DNA of 51,389 nt. Source: CAYRMN01 sp964425575. Lineage in GTDB: Bacteria; Patescibacteriota; Patescibacteriia; 2-12-FULL-60-25. A program made the position numbers and the translations under genes. Where the stretch lies: the NCBI GenBank assembly GCA_964425575.1, contig CAYRMN010000003.1, positions 1 through 51,389 on the forward strand, read 5' to 3'. Each line of letters starts with the position of its first letter. Within the stretch, counting starts at the first letter, position 1. The notes under the pieces were generated by a model that was given only the letters and a program-made list of their open reading frames with translations, had not been told where the DNA came from and did no database searches. Below, in pieces: positions 15,324 through 24,084 of the stretch.

Positions 15324-16676
15324 ATGGCCTCACGAATGCACCTGTTTCGAATTTCAAGCACGAGTCTGTTCGTTGGCCTGTTACTCTTGTTGGGGACAGA
15401 ACCAGTCGCTGCGATTTGTTGCAAGTGCGTTTCAAAAAATGATCCAAAAACAACCATTTGTGTCAACACCACTCAACCAAGCTGCGATATATTGAAAACA
15501 AATGGAAAAAACGATGATGTTAAAAGCATTGACTGCTCGGGCGAAGATCCAATCTGTAAACCTGTCGCACTTAGCGGAACGTGCATGCAAGGCCCAGTGG
15601 ACGAAGCCGGTTTTCAACTCATGCCGGATGCAAAGGCAGCCGCTCAAAAAAAAGAAGCGGAAATATCTAAAACGACCGCTATCACCGCCCCAACACTCAA
15701 CATTTCTATCCCCGGACTGCAATTTCGCCCAGTTCTTGTCCCGGCTGATAATGGAACAATTGATATTCCCTACTTTGCACAGTATATCGCGGCCATCTAT
15801 CGCTATCTTCTTGGCATTTCGGGAGTTGCCGCCGCAATCATGATCATGTATGGAGGATTTAAATATATTTTGGCTGGCACAGGAGCTCATATTAAAGAAG
15901 GTCAAGAAGTAATAAAAGATGCGTTAATTGGACTTGTACTTCTCATGGGGACATATACGATATTGCGAACAGTCAATCCGGCCACGTTGGGTCTTAACCC
16001 GTTACGAGTTCCTCAAGTACATGTAGAGCCTTGGAAAGCCGAGCAAGAAGGCTCAATCCCAAAGAACCTTGAAGGAACAAAAATTGGTAATGTCACTCTT
16101 CCAAAAAATATTTGCGAAGGGGCTGATTGTAAAAAATTCTGCGATGGAACGAGTCCTATTGCAGATCTTCCAAGTGTTGACGGACTTGCCTCGCCTAATG
16201 ACCTTACGGATATCCCAAAAGCGCCCGGCCTATACGGTTCAGGCAAGATGCGAAAAGAGGCGGTAGACGCTCTTGTTCTTGCTGGGAAGGCGGCGCTTGC
16301 ATGGCCAAACGGTCCGTATACTATTCGCGTCAACTCAACCTATCGCCCATTAAAAGACCAGGTGCAATTAGCATGTAATAAAATCAACGAAGGACACCCT
16401 GAGCAGATCGGACCGAATGTCGCAAAACCAGGAGGATCAGTGCACGGAACCGGACTTGCCGCCGACCTTGAACTCTGGAAAGGACAGGAGCGTCTTGTAG
16501 GCTGTTGTACCGTAAGTACACAAACAACGGATACAAAACAAGAAAACGCAAAACTCCTTCAAGATATCATGAGCTCTATCGGCTGGGTTCGGTATTGTCA
16601 TGAAGTTTGGCACTTTGAATGGGGTACTGATGCTATCCCTGGAAGGAGCAAAGACTGTCCTTGGCCCCCAAAGTAA
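15324..16676 (+). CDS. VirB2-like membrane pair fused to M15 D,D-carboxypeptidase
   Basis: 450 aa. A signal peptide (about 1-30, ending PVAA) precedes a Cys-rich head (31-98; starts ICCKC, ends GTCMQGPVDEAGF). Next come a linker and two TM helices (about 153-178 and 199-217) joined by the short loop GTGAHIKEGQEVIKDA, the layout of VirB2/TrbC pilin-like proteins. The C-terminal domain (about 305-450) carries the M15 (VanY/DacY) zinc motifs: SVHGTGLAAD supplies His374 and Asp381, and EVWHFEW supplies catalytic Glu427 and His430. This class trims peptidoglycan stem peptides. It is the first of three tandem genes with the same head and membrane region but different hydrolase ends. Confidence 0.88.
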   Translation: MASRMHLFRISSTSLFVGLLLLLGTEPVAAICCKCVSKNDPKTTICVNTTQPSCDILKTNGKNDDVKSIDCSGEDPICKPVALSGTCMQGPVDEAGFQLMPDAKAAAQKKEAEISKTTAITAPTLNISIPGLQFRPVLVPADNGTIDIPYFAQYIAAIYRYLLGISGVAAAIMIMYGGFKYILAGTGAHIKEGQEVIKDALIGLVLLMGTYTILRTVNPATLGLNPLRVPQVHVEPWKAEQEGSIPKNLEGTKIGNVTLPKNICEGADCKKFCDGTSPIADLPSVDGLASPNDLTDIPKAPGLYGSGKMRKEAVDALVLAGKAALAWPNGPYTIRVNSTYRPLKDQVQLACNKINEGHPEQIGPNVAKPGGSVHGTGLAADLELWKGQERLVGCCTVSTQTTDTKQENAKLLQDIMSSIGWVRYCHEVWHFEWGTDAIPGRSKDCPWPPK

Positions 16677-16680
16677 ACCT

Positions 16681-18540
16681 ATGCGATATTTATTCCGTAG
16701 CTCTCTGTTTGTGACCTCCCCTTCCCCCTCCTTGTCAGAAGGGGCATTCAGAAGCTCCCCCTGCCAAGGGGGAGTTGAGGGGGTCACCTCTCGCTCTGTT
16801 ATATGGCCTTTCTTGTGTGTAGTGATAGGTCTTTTTGCCTTTTCTCCTTCCGCCCTCGCCCTCTGTTGTCAGTGCGCTCTCCCTAATAATCCTGACATCT
16901 GTATTCAAACAGCTTCAGCAGCCTGTGGTGATTTGGCGAGTAGCCAGAACACGGACGTAAAAGACCTTACCTGTCTTAGTCCATCTCCCAACTGCAAAAA
17001 TATCTCTGATGTAGGCGTTTGTTTGCGAGGACCATTTGATGAGGCTGATTTCTCAAAAGCAAAACTCAATCAAAATATACCCAATACTCCACCAAACGCC
17101 ACCACTATTAAGTGCTGTCACTGTACTACCCTTACTGATCCAAAAAGCACCATTTGCATCAATACCCCTTTAAATTGCGGAGATCTACAGGAAAATTCAA
17201 CGAATAAAGACATCAATAAACTCACCTGCTCCCCTGATGCAGATCAAATCTGTAAGCCTATTGCCGAACAAGGCACATGCATCAAAGGGCCAATTGATGA
17301 TACGCAGTTTCAATTGTCTGGAAACGGAGCAAATCCCGATACAGCAGGAGTAACTGTTACCGCTCCTACTCTAAATATTAGTATCCCTTCTTTGGAATTT
17401 TCGTCCGTCATCAAAGAAAAAAACGGCGTGCTAGAAATTCCGTTTTTTGCTCAGTACGTTGCGGCCATCTATCGCTTCCTGCTCGTAATCTCTTCCATCG
17501 CCTGTGCCATCATGATCATGTATGGAGGGTTCAAATATATCCTAGCAAGCACTGGAGCTCATGTGAAGGAAGGTCAAGAAGTGATAAAAGATGCGTTAAT
17601 TGGTCTCGTGTTGGTGCTCAGCGCTTATACCATTCTACAAACCATCAATCCAACCACACTCAGCTTAAACCCCATTCAAATACGAGCGATTACACAAAAG
17701 CCTTGGGAGATAGGTCAATATCGGTATACTCTCTCTCCCGCCGAACAAGCAGGTCTTGGTCCAGATGGCCCAGCGAGCACACCACCAGATGCCGCAAAAA
17801 CAGCTGAGATTATTAAAAAAGCAGCCAAAGAGGCTGGAGTTGATGGATGTGTACTATTAGCAATCTGCGAACACGAAACCGGTCTCAAGCCGAACGTCTG
17901 GAGTGGCCAGCAATCGGGAACATCAAAAGAAAAAGCCACTGCCTTTGGTGCTTGTCAAATTGCCGTTGGAAATATTTTAAGCGAATGCCCGCCAAGTGCA
18001 CCTTGTACTTATTTTTCCGCTGAACTCCGAAGTAAGTTCGCGGATTTTCCTCCCCCACCTGCCGGCAATAAAATGACGGAAGAAGAAAAAGGATTACGTC
18101 GTGATTGGCTGCTGAACAATGTTGAAGGGAACGCCTACATCGCGGCAAAAATCTTTAAAGGGAATGGGGGCAACGAACTCTATCGAGCGGCTGGCTACGG
18201 AGCCGGTCTTGCATCACTCAATTTGTGGGCAAAGGCACATGGCTGTACCCCCAAAGCAGATTTGACGATAAAACAAGCTGTCGGAAACCCTGATCAATCA
18301 CTTCAAGTATCCTGCATTCCCCACTTAGTCGCCATTCCAACGGTAGGAGATTCCCCCAAAGGATGCCCGGATGATAAATATGAGTGTCCAAATGCCAAGA
18401 TCAATGCCCGGTCGGAATTTGAAGGCACATGTCCGTCGAACTCCAATCAAAAATGCTACGCGATGCTTACAGACAGTTTTGTGCAATATCTGATCAAAGC
18501 CTACCCTCGTATGGTTGAGAAATATCAATGCGAGAATTAA
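16681..18540 (+). CDS. VirB2-like membrane pair fused to lytic transglycosylase domain
   Basis: 619 aa from the ATG 4 nt after the previous stop. A hydrophobic signal (about 40-61) is preceded by an odd basic/Ser-rich stretch (12-37) encoded by a palindromic repeat. Two Cys-rich heads follow (62-124 and 144-211), both starting CC.C and ending in C(L/I)(R/K)GP(F/I)D. The VirB2-like TM pair spans about 258-283 and 303-321 with GFKYILASTGAHVKEGQE between. The C-terminal part resembles SLT/lysozyme-like domains: ICEHETGLKP with Glu399 as the probable catalytic acid, FGACQIAVG, and AAGYGAGLASLN. It would cut glycan strands. GTG at 16815 is an alternative start that skips the repeat. Confidence 0.85.
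   Translation: MRYLFRSSLFVTSPSPSLSEGAFRSSPCQGGVEGVTSRSVIWPFLCVVIGLFAFSPSALALCCQCALPNNPDICIQTASAACGDLASSQNTDVKDLTCLSPSPNCKNISDVGVCLRGPFDEADFSKAKLNQNIPNTPPNATTIKCCHCTTLTDPKSTICINTPLNCGDLQENSTNKDINKLTCSPDADQICKPIAEQGTCIKGPIDDTQFQLSGNGANPDTAGVTVTAPTLNISIPSLEFSSVIKEKNGVLEIPFFAQYVAAIYRFLLVISSIACAIMIMYGGFKYILASTGAHVKEGQEVIKDALIGLVLVLSAYTILQTINPTTLSLNPIQIRAITQKPWEIGQYRYTLSPAEQAGLGPDGPASTPPDAAKTAEIIKKAAKEAGVDGCVLLAICEHETGLKPNVWSGQQSGTSKEKATAFGACQIAVGNILSECPPSAPCTYFSAELRSKFADFPPPPAGNKMTEEEKGLRRDWLLNNVEGNAYIAAKIFKGNGGNELYRAAGYGAGLASLNLWAKAHGCTPKADLTIKQAVGNPDQSLQVSCIPHLVAIPTVGDSPKGCPDDKYECPNAKINARSEFEGTCPSNSNQKCYAMLTDSFVQYLIKAYPRMVEKYQCEN
16711..16787. repeat. GTGACC-bounded 77-bp palindromic element inside a signal-peptide region
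   Basis: The element begins GTGACCTCCCCTTCCCCCTC and ends GAGGGGGTCAC, with internal stems CCTTGTCAGAAGG and CCCCCTGCCAAGGGGG. Its near twin (79 bp) is at 21729-21807. It is read in frame as residues of the transglycosylase fusion protein. Confidence 0.85.
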
Positions 18541-18553
18541 GCAACGCCTATCT

Positions 18554-20359
18554 ATGAAACGCCTGTCTTCTCTTCACATCTTCGTAGCACTCGTGAGCTT
18601 TTTGATGTCCGCCGGCCTCCCCTTAACCGGTTGGGCGGCCGCCTGCTGCCGCTGTCATGATGCGGGCGATAAGGTGAATACCACTTGCATACAAACAGAT
18701 ACCGTTACCCAAGGACAATGCGACAGCCTGCCTCAAAACACCAAGAATAGCGATCTACAGAGCGCTGTATGCGAAGAAACTCCAAATTGCACATCTATCA
18801 GCGAAGGAAAGGGTGGGACATGCCTCAAGGGGCCGCTGCCTGAGGCGCAATTTAAAACAACACCCGCCCCAGGCCTTACCAGTGACCTCACCGCTGAACC
18901 TATTACCATGAATGTTCCCATTCCTGGACTTCAGTTTTCAGCGGGGAAAGTTGTCGGTGATTTTGTTGAGATTCCAATCCTGGCTCAATACATCGTTGCT
19001 GTTTATAAATTTCTTTTAGGCATTTCTGCAGTGGCTGCTGCCATCATGATCATGTACGGAGGCTTTAAATATATTCTGGCCTCAACAGGCGCTGGCGTAA
19101 AGGAAGGGCAAACCGCAATTCGAGATGCGCTAATCGGATTAGTTCTTCTTATTGGCACCTATACCATTCTTCAAACCGTGAATCCGGAAGCACTTGCACT
19201 CAATGCATTAAAAATACGAATTATCCGCCCACCAGAAGAGGCGTATTTCGCAGCCAATGGCACTGGTGATCCATTTTATTCTGCAGGAGCAGCAGATCGC
19301 GCAGCACGTGATCCTGTTCAGGGCGATGCTCCTGCCTTGTCCCCTGCTGATCTTGTCGATATTTCCAGCATTCCTTTTGATAAGTCTCTTGGAGGTCCTG
19401 AAAACTTAAAAAATTACTGCAGCTCGAAAGCAGAGGCTCAAGCCGCAACAACGTATGACCAAAAAATAAAACTACTTGTTCGAGCCGTTCTCGGATGGCA
19501 AAAAACCTGTATCGACAACAAACTCTGTGTGTATTGCCAAGCATGTACCACCTCAATTCCTAGCGGAATGATCAATGGAAATCCTGCACCGAATTATGTT
19601 GCTGAGAACGCGATTCGACTGCATATCGACGAAGGATTACCTGAAAACATGTGGGCTCGCCAGCCAGAGTGCGTTGACGCATGGAATAAAACTGGAGCCT
19701 ATGAGAAAACTGGAGGGCATTATGTTGTAAATGGGATTCCCGAATGCGCTGGACCCGCCAAAGAGATCTACCAAAAATACTTTATTGACACCTTCATGAA
19801 GGAAAAACTCTATGGAGGTGATTGTGGTTCATTTGCGATGGAGCTTTACCGATGTGCGGGCGCTGCCTTTAAAGAGCCACCAAAAGAAGCTGCGTTTGAC
19901 AATCGAAGTAAAAAAACCGTCAATACCATCTATCTTTCGGAGAAATCGCTGGGAGCGCATGATGATGAGCCAGCCAGCATTCTAAGTGCGCATATGAATG
20001 AAAATCTGTTAGCACTTGCAGCGAAAAAAGGCGGAATGAAATTCGGGGATTTAGTCTATACATGCTGTGGCGGAACGGGAAGCTATAATGCCCACTGGTT
20101 TTTATACACAGGTGGAAGACCAGATGTTCCCTTCTCGTTTATTGAGATGGGTGGAGGGTCGGGTGTGAATGTTCCAAACCTCGGAGGCGTTTCTGGTGTA
20201 CATACACGACCAAAAGAATGGACGATCCAAGACTACATCAACACAAAAATTAAAGGCCGTCAGCTCTTATCAAAAAGCGGAAAAGTAATCCAAACATATA
20301 AGCCAGATTATGATGGTGCAAAAGGGTTAGTCTTTGTGTGGAGACCGTATGAAGAATAG
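18554..20359 (+). CDS. VirB2-like membrane pair fused to NlpC/P60- or CHAP-like cysteine hydrolase
   Basis: 601 aa. A signal peptide (about 1-30, ending GWAAA) precedes one Cys-rich head (31-100; ACCRC to GTCLKGPLPEAQF). The VirB2-like pair is near 144-170 and 190-207 with GFKYILASTGAGVKEGQT. A long C-terminal region (about 280-601) has further Cys. The segment LYGGDCGSFAMELYRCAG (Cys424), and 90 residues later KFGDLVYTCC followed by YNAHWFLYTGG (His514), matches the Cys then GD-V..H order of NlpC/P60 and CHAP amidases/endopeptidases. This assignment is weaker than for the two sister genes. The chosen ATG gives a good signal peptide; an ATG 39 nt earlier overlaps the previous gene. Confidence 0.75.
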   Translation: MKRLSSLHIFVALVSFLMSAGLPLTGWAAACCRCHDAGDKVNTTCIQTDTVTQGQCDSLPQNTKNSDLQSAVCEETPNCTSISEGKGGTCLKGPLPEAQFKTTPAPGLTSDLTAEPITMNVPIPGLQFSAGKVVGDFVEIPILAQYIVAVYKFLLGISAVAAAIMIMYGGFKYILASTGAGVKEGQTAIRDALIGLVLLIGTYTILQTVNPEALALNALKIRIIRPPEEAYFAANGTGDPFYSAGAADRAARDPVQGDAPALSPADLVDISSIPFDKSLGGPENLKNYCSSKAEAQAATTYDQKIKLLVRAVLGWQKTCIDNKLCVYCQACTTSIPSGMINGNPAPNYVAENAIRLHIDEGLPENMWARQPECVDAWNKTGAYEKTGGHYVVNGIPECAGPAKEIYQKYFIDTFMKEKLYGGDCGSFAMELYRCAGAAFKEPPKEAAFDNRSKKTVNTIYLSEKSLGAHDDEPASILSAHMNENLLALAAKKGGMKFGDLVYTCCGGTGSYNAHWFLYTGGRPDVPFSFIEMGGGSGVNVPNLGGVSGVHTRPKEWTIQDYINTKIKGRQLLSKSGKVIQTYKPDYDGAKGLVFVWRPYEE

Positions 20360-20364
20360 ATAAT

Positions 20365-21732
20365 ATGCCCAAGCCTGCACTCTACTACACCTGTATAAAA
20401 TGCGATGCCCAGTCATCTAAATGGGCGGGGCGTTGTGCTGTCTGTGGAGCATGGGGATCGATTGGACAAGAACCCACAACAAGCGCACCAACCGAGAATA
20501 TTCCGGAACGGAAGGTGGCGTCTGGGACTTCAACCTCATTTCGTACAGCTCAGGCCAGCTTGCAAGCATTGCTTCAACCAACGGGGCTTCCCTCTCTTGA
20601 TCTAGCGCTTGGGGGTGGAATTATTGATGGCTCGGTTACGCTCTTGGCTGGAGAACCTGGAATTGGAAAATCAACGCTTCTCGCTCAGCTCGGGCTCATT
20701 ATCGCAGAGGCGGGTAGAAGCGTCTTGTATGTTACGGGCGAAGAATCACCGGCCCAAATTGAGCGGAGGCTTGAACGTCTGACAGATACGGTTCCTGAAC
20801 CATTCCACTTTTTAGATCAAACAGATGCTGAAGTCATTGCAGCAACGATTGAAGTTGAGCGCCCCGCACTCACGATCATTGATTCAATTCAAACGCTTAA
20901 ATTGAGTGGTATGTCAGGTGAAGCCGGAAGTGTCACCCAAGTGAAAAGCTGTGCGGCGGTGATTATTGAAGCGGCCAAACGGACGCCGCGCCCCGTTATT
21001 CTGGTTGGACAGGTTACGAAAGACGGTGATGTGGCAGGACCTCGTGTCCTTGAGCATCTCGTTGATACCGTCCTCTTTTTGGAAGGTGATCGCCTACATC
21101 GCTACCGCTTGCTACGAGCCTTAAAGCATCGCTTTGGACCGACGGATGAGGTTGCGCTACTCTCCATGACAGAACGCGGTCTTGAACCAGTGGAGGATGT
21201 TTCGACCGAGATGCTGCGTGATCGTGCACGTGGCGTGCCTGGATCATCTGTGACCGCTTTATTGGAAGGTCATCGGCCTATTTTGCTAGAAATTCAAGCG
21301 CTCGTCTCTCCGGCTGGCTTTGGTACGCCTGTTCGCCGACCAACGGGCATTGATAGCGCCAGACTTGGCATGCTCCTAGCTGTACTCGCCCGTCGCGCCA
21401 GTATTCAGGCGCTTGATAAAGACGTCTACGCCAATGCCGCTGGCGGCATAGATGCGCGAGACCCAAGCGTCGATCTTGCCGTTGCTACGGCCATCGCCAG
21501 CGCTGTGAAAGATGCGCCTCTTGATCCACGACTGCTCGTGTTTGGTGAAATCGGTCTCGCAGGCGAACTTCGTCCTGTCCGCTTGCCAGAACAGCGACTA
21601 AAAGAAGCGTTCCGTTTAGGTTTTAGCCAAGCACTGGTTCCCAAAGGACAGGCGACCAATGCACCAAAAGGAATGGAGGTAAAGGAAGCAGGGACGCTAC
21701 GAGAGGCCCTACAAGTCCTGCATTTATTGTGA
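20365..21732 (+). CDS. radA: DNA repair protein RadA
   Basis: A RecA-related ATPase that drives branch migration during recombinational repair, full-length at 455 aa. It has an N-terminal four-Cys zinc finger (YTCIKCDAQSSKWAGRCAVC), a RecA core with Walker A GEPGIGKST (about residue 94) and the RadA signature KHRFGPTDEV (usually KNRFG; here His replaces Asn), and a C-terminal Lon-like domain (about 285-455; DPSVDLAVATAIASA). It starts 5 nt after the cysteine-hydrolase gene, which probably reflects packing rather than shared function. Its stop codon is formed by the first bases of a GTGACC repeat element, so the last residues may have been altered by that insertion. Confidence 0.96.
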   Translation: MPKPALYYTCIKCDAQSSKWAGRCAVCGAWGSIGQEPTTSAPTENIPERKVASGTSTSFRTAQASLQALLQPTGLPSLDLALGGGIIDGSVTLLAGEPGIGKSTLLAQLGLIIAEAGRSVLYVTGEESPAQIERRLERLTDTVPEPFHFLDQTDAEVIAATIEVERPALTIIDSIQTLKLSGMSGEAGSVTQVKSCAAVIIEAAKRTPRPVILVGQVTKDGDVAGPRVLEHLVDTVLFLEGDRLHRYRLLRALKHRFGPTDEVALLSMTERGLEPVEDVSTEMLRDRARGVPGSSVTALLEGHRPILLEIQALVSPAGFGTPVRRPTGIDSARLGMLLAVLARRASIQALDKDVYANAAGGIDARDPSVDLAVATAIASAVKDAPLDPRLLVFGEIGLAGELRPVRLPEQRLKEAFRLGFSQALVPKGQATNAPKGMEVKEAGTLREALQVLHLL

Positions 21733-21807
21733 CCTCCCCTTCCCCCTCCTTGTCAGGAGGGGCTTGTCGGGTCCTCCCCCTGATAAGGGGGAGATAGAGG
21801 GGGTCAC
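21729..21807. repeat. GTGACC-bounded 79-bp palindromic element between radA and recG
   Basis: The terminal inverted repeat GTGACC/GGTCAC encloses two stems (CTCCTTGTCAGGAG and CTCCCCCTGATAAGGGGGAG). The twin lies at 16711-16787. It supplies the radA stop codon and abuts the recG stop, filling the whole gap between converging genes. Confidence 0.85.
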
Positions 21808-23886
21808 CTATTCCCTATGCGATGTTTGTCTCATTTTTAAAATCTCTTGAGCCAATACTGGATATGTTTCTAAACTTGAATCTTCGGTTAGCATCTCTGT
21901 TGCCGCTTCTCGCGCGTAGGTCATGAGTTGCACGTCATCCATATGCGCGGCTCGAAACAGCGGTATTCCGCTTTGCTGAGTGCCAAGAATATTTCCCGAT
22001 CCACGCAGACGTAAATCTGCTTCGGCGACCTCAAACCCATCATTGGTTTGTTCAAGAATGCGTAAACGCTGGAGCGATCCGCCGTCTTCGCTGAGACATA
22101 AAAAGCATGTTGAAGGATGATCCGAACGTCCGACGCGACCGCGTAATTGGTGGAGCTGCGCCAATCCAAACCGATCTGCTCCCTCAATCAGCATCACCGT
22201 TGCCTCAGGCACATCAACGCCAACTTCAACGACAGTCGTAGCCACGAGTACATCACTCTCTCCGCGTGCAAAGCGCAGCATGGCCTCATCTTTGTCTTTT
22301 GAAGACATTTTTCCGTGTACCATATCAACACGCAGACCTCGAAGCGGTAGAGCGGCCACACGACGCGCTTCTGCCTCAACGCTCTTGAATCCAAGCGTAT
22401 CCGAAGGATCAATCAATGGACAAACGATAAATGCACGATGCCCTTGTTCAACTTCATCACGAATCGTTTGATACGCCAGTTCTCTTGCTTCTTCACCAAG
22501 CAGAACCTTGGTCGTGACTGGCAATCTCCCTTTTGGCTTGGTGGAAATAATAGATACATCTAAATCTCCCAAGAGGGTCAGCGCTAATGATCGCGGAATA
22601 GGCGTAGCTGACATGGATAAGAGATGCGGAACCTTGCCATCGTCGCGCGAAGACACAATCAGCGCTTCACGCTGTCCCACGCCAAACCGATGCTGCTCAT
22701 CAACAACGACAAGAGCCACGTCTGGAGGCGCCTGTCCTCGTTCCAGCAAGGCATGCGTCCCCACGACCACGATCCGCCCACTTCGTAAACGCTCTTTTGC
22801 TTCTGGTACTGAAATATCCCGCGACTCCCCTCCTTCGATCAAACGACGGGTTGATGAGGTAAAGAGCAACAACGAAATACCATGAGGCACAAAAAATCGC
22901 TCAAATGTAGCGGCGTGCTGCTTCGCCAATAGATCCGTTGGGGCCATACACGCAGCTGAGGCACCCTGTCGGAAGACCAGGGCAGATAGCATCGCGGCCA
23001 CGATCGTTTTCCCCGATCCAACGTCGCCCTGCAGCAAACGACGCATCGGACGACTGGCCTGCATATCCTGCACACAGGCCCAGACAGCTTTCTTTTGATC
23101 TGATGTCAGTTCAAATGGGAGGTGTTCAACAAAGGTTTTGGCAAAAGCTTCGTCAAAGGGAACAGGAGGAGCACCAGCGGTATCAGCTTCAACACGCGCC
23201 GAACGCAATGCGAGTTGATACGACAACAATTCACCAAACGCAATGCGGCGTCTCCCTTCCTCAGCCTCAACCAAGGTATGAGGAACATGGACCGCGCGTA
23301 ATGCATCCGGCAACGCAAGAACCCCTGCCCGCTCACGAAATCCAACCGGAATAGGATCATCGGGCAAGACAACATCTCCAATGGCTGCTTTCATGACTTT
23401 ACGCACCGTTTTCTGGGTCAGCGAACCAACCAGCGGATACACCGGAGCGACCTGACCTACAGCCAGCGTTTCCTGTGTGGCTGGTTCCCAAATAGGACTT
23501 GTAAAGCCTCGCCCGAATCGTGGACGTTGCGTTACCGCTCCAGAGATAAAAATTTCATCCCCTGCCTTCAGCTGCTTTAATAGCCACGGCTGATTAAACC
23601 AGGTCACCCCGATCGAACCAGAATCATCACTTACGATTGCCCGAATAATCGCAAAATGTTTGCGAAACGTAGGCATCTGTTTAATTTGGATGACTTTTGC
23701 CTTGATCGTCACCACCTGTCCAGACACAATCTGCGCAATGGAAGTCAGATTGGAATAATCGTCATACCGCCGAGGAAGAATCGATAAAAGACCGCCAACA
23801 GTCTCAACCTCAAGTGACTTCAACAACTTTCGCTGTGGCGTTGTCAGCCCATGAATAAATGACAGCGGATCTTCCCAGTTGAGCAT
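21808..23886 (-). CDS. recG: ATP-dependent DNA helicase RecG
   Basis: A fork-reversing superfamily 2 helicase of replication restart and recombination. From the chosen ATG it is 692 aa, very close to the usual bacterial length. It has an N-terminal OB/wedge domain (about 50-150), Walker A LLQGDVGSGKT (about 275), the DEQH box (VVVDEQHRFG), SATPIPRS, and C-terminal helicase motifs ending QLRGRVGRSDHPS and the TRG-like LRLRGSGNILGTQQSG. A longer frame upstream would prepend residues reading KIPAYAGMT, which are a translated intergenic repeat, so I placed the start at MLNWEDPLSF. ATG at 23904, inside the repeat, remains possible. Confidence 0.95.
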   Translation of the reverse strand: MLNWEDPLSFIHGLTTPQRKLLKSLEVETVGGLLSILPRRYDDYSNLTSIAQIVSGQVVTIKAKVIQIKQMPTFRKHFAIIRAIVSDDSGSIGVTWFNQPWLLKQLKAGDEIFISGAVTQRPRFGRGFTSPIWEPATQETLAVGQVAPVYPLVGSLTQKTVRKVMKAAIGDVVLPDDPIPVGFRERAGVLALPDALRAVHVPHTLVEAEEGRRRIAFGELLSYQLALRSARVEADTAGAPPVPFDEAFAKTFVEHLPFELTSDQKKAVWACVQDMQASRPMRRLLQGDVGSGKTIVAAMLSALVFRQGASAACMAPTDLLAKQHAATFERFFVPHGISLLLFTSSTRRLIEGGESRDISVPEAKERLRSGRIVVVGTHALLERGQAPPDVALVVVDEQHRFGVGQREALIVSSRDDGKVPHLLSMSATPIPRSLALTLLGDLDVSIISTKPKGRLPVTTKVLLGEEARELAYQTIRDEVEQGHRAFIVCPLIDPSDTLGFKSVEAEARRVAALPLRGLRVDMVHGKMSSKDKDEAMLRFARGESDVLVATTVVEVGVDVPEATVMLIEGADRFGLAQLHQLRGRVGRSDHPSTCFLCLSEDGGSLQRLRILEQTNDGFEVAEADLRLRGSGNILGTQQSGIPLFRAAHMDDVQLMTYAREAATEMLTEDSSLETYPVLAQEILKMRQTSHRE

Positions 23887-23899
23887 AAAAAATCTCTTT

Positions 23900-23928
23900 G
23901 TCATTCCCGCGTAGGCGGGAATCTTGAC
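23900..23928. repeat. GTCATTCCCGC...GCGGGAAT palindromic repeat upstream of recG
   Basis: ATTCCCGC-GTA-GGCGGGAAT is a short stem flanked by GTC/GAC. Such repeats are widespread in bacteria and are often mistranslated as IPAYAGMT or SFPRRRES peptides. The stretch 23929-24084 beyond it shows a possible promoter (TTGCTC, 17 nt, TACGAT on the minus strand) but no gene I can support. Confidence 0.75.
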
Positions 23929-24084
23929 CCGTGTCTCGTATCGTACAGAAATAGAACAGAAAGAGCAACGATGTCGATCGACTGAATTCGTCATGATATG
24001 GCGTTCTCAGGAATCGACCGGAACAGAAGCGGCTTTACAGGGCGCACTGCGTTCCGGAAAGAGATATAGCTACGAAGATCTCGG

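Noticed and set aside
23887..23994. N-terminal extension of RecG
   Set aside because: The added residues include KIPAYAGMT, a translated intergenic repeat, and RecG reaches its usual length without them.
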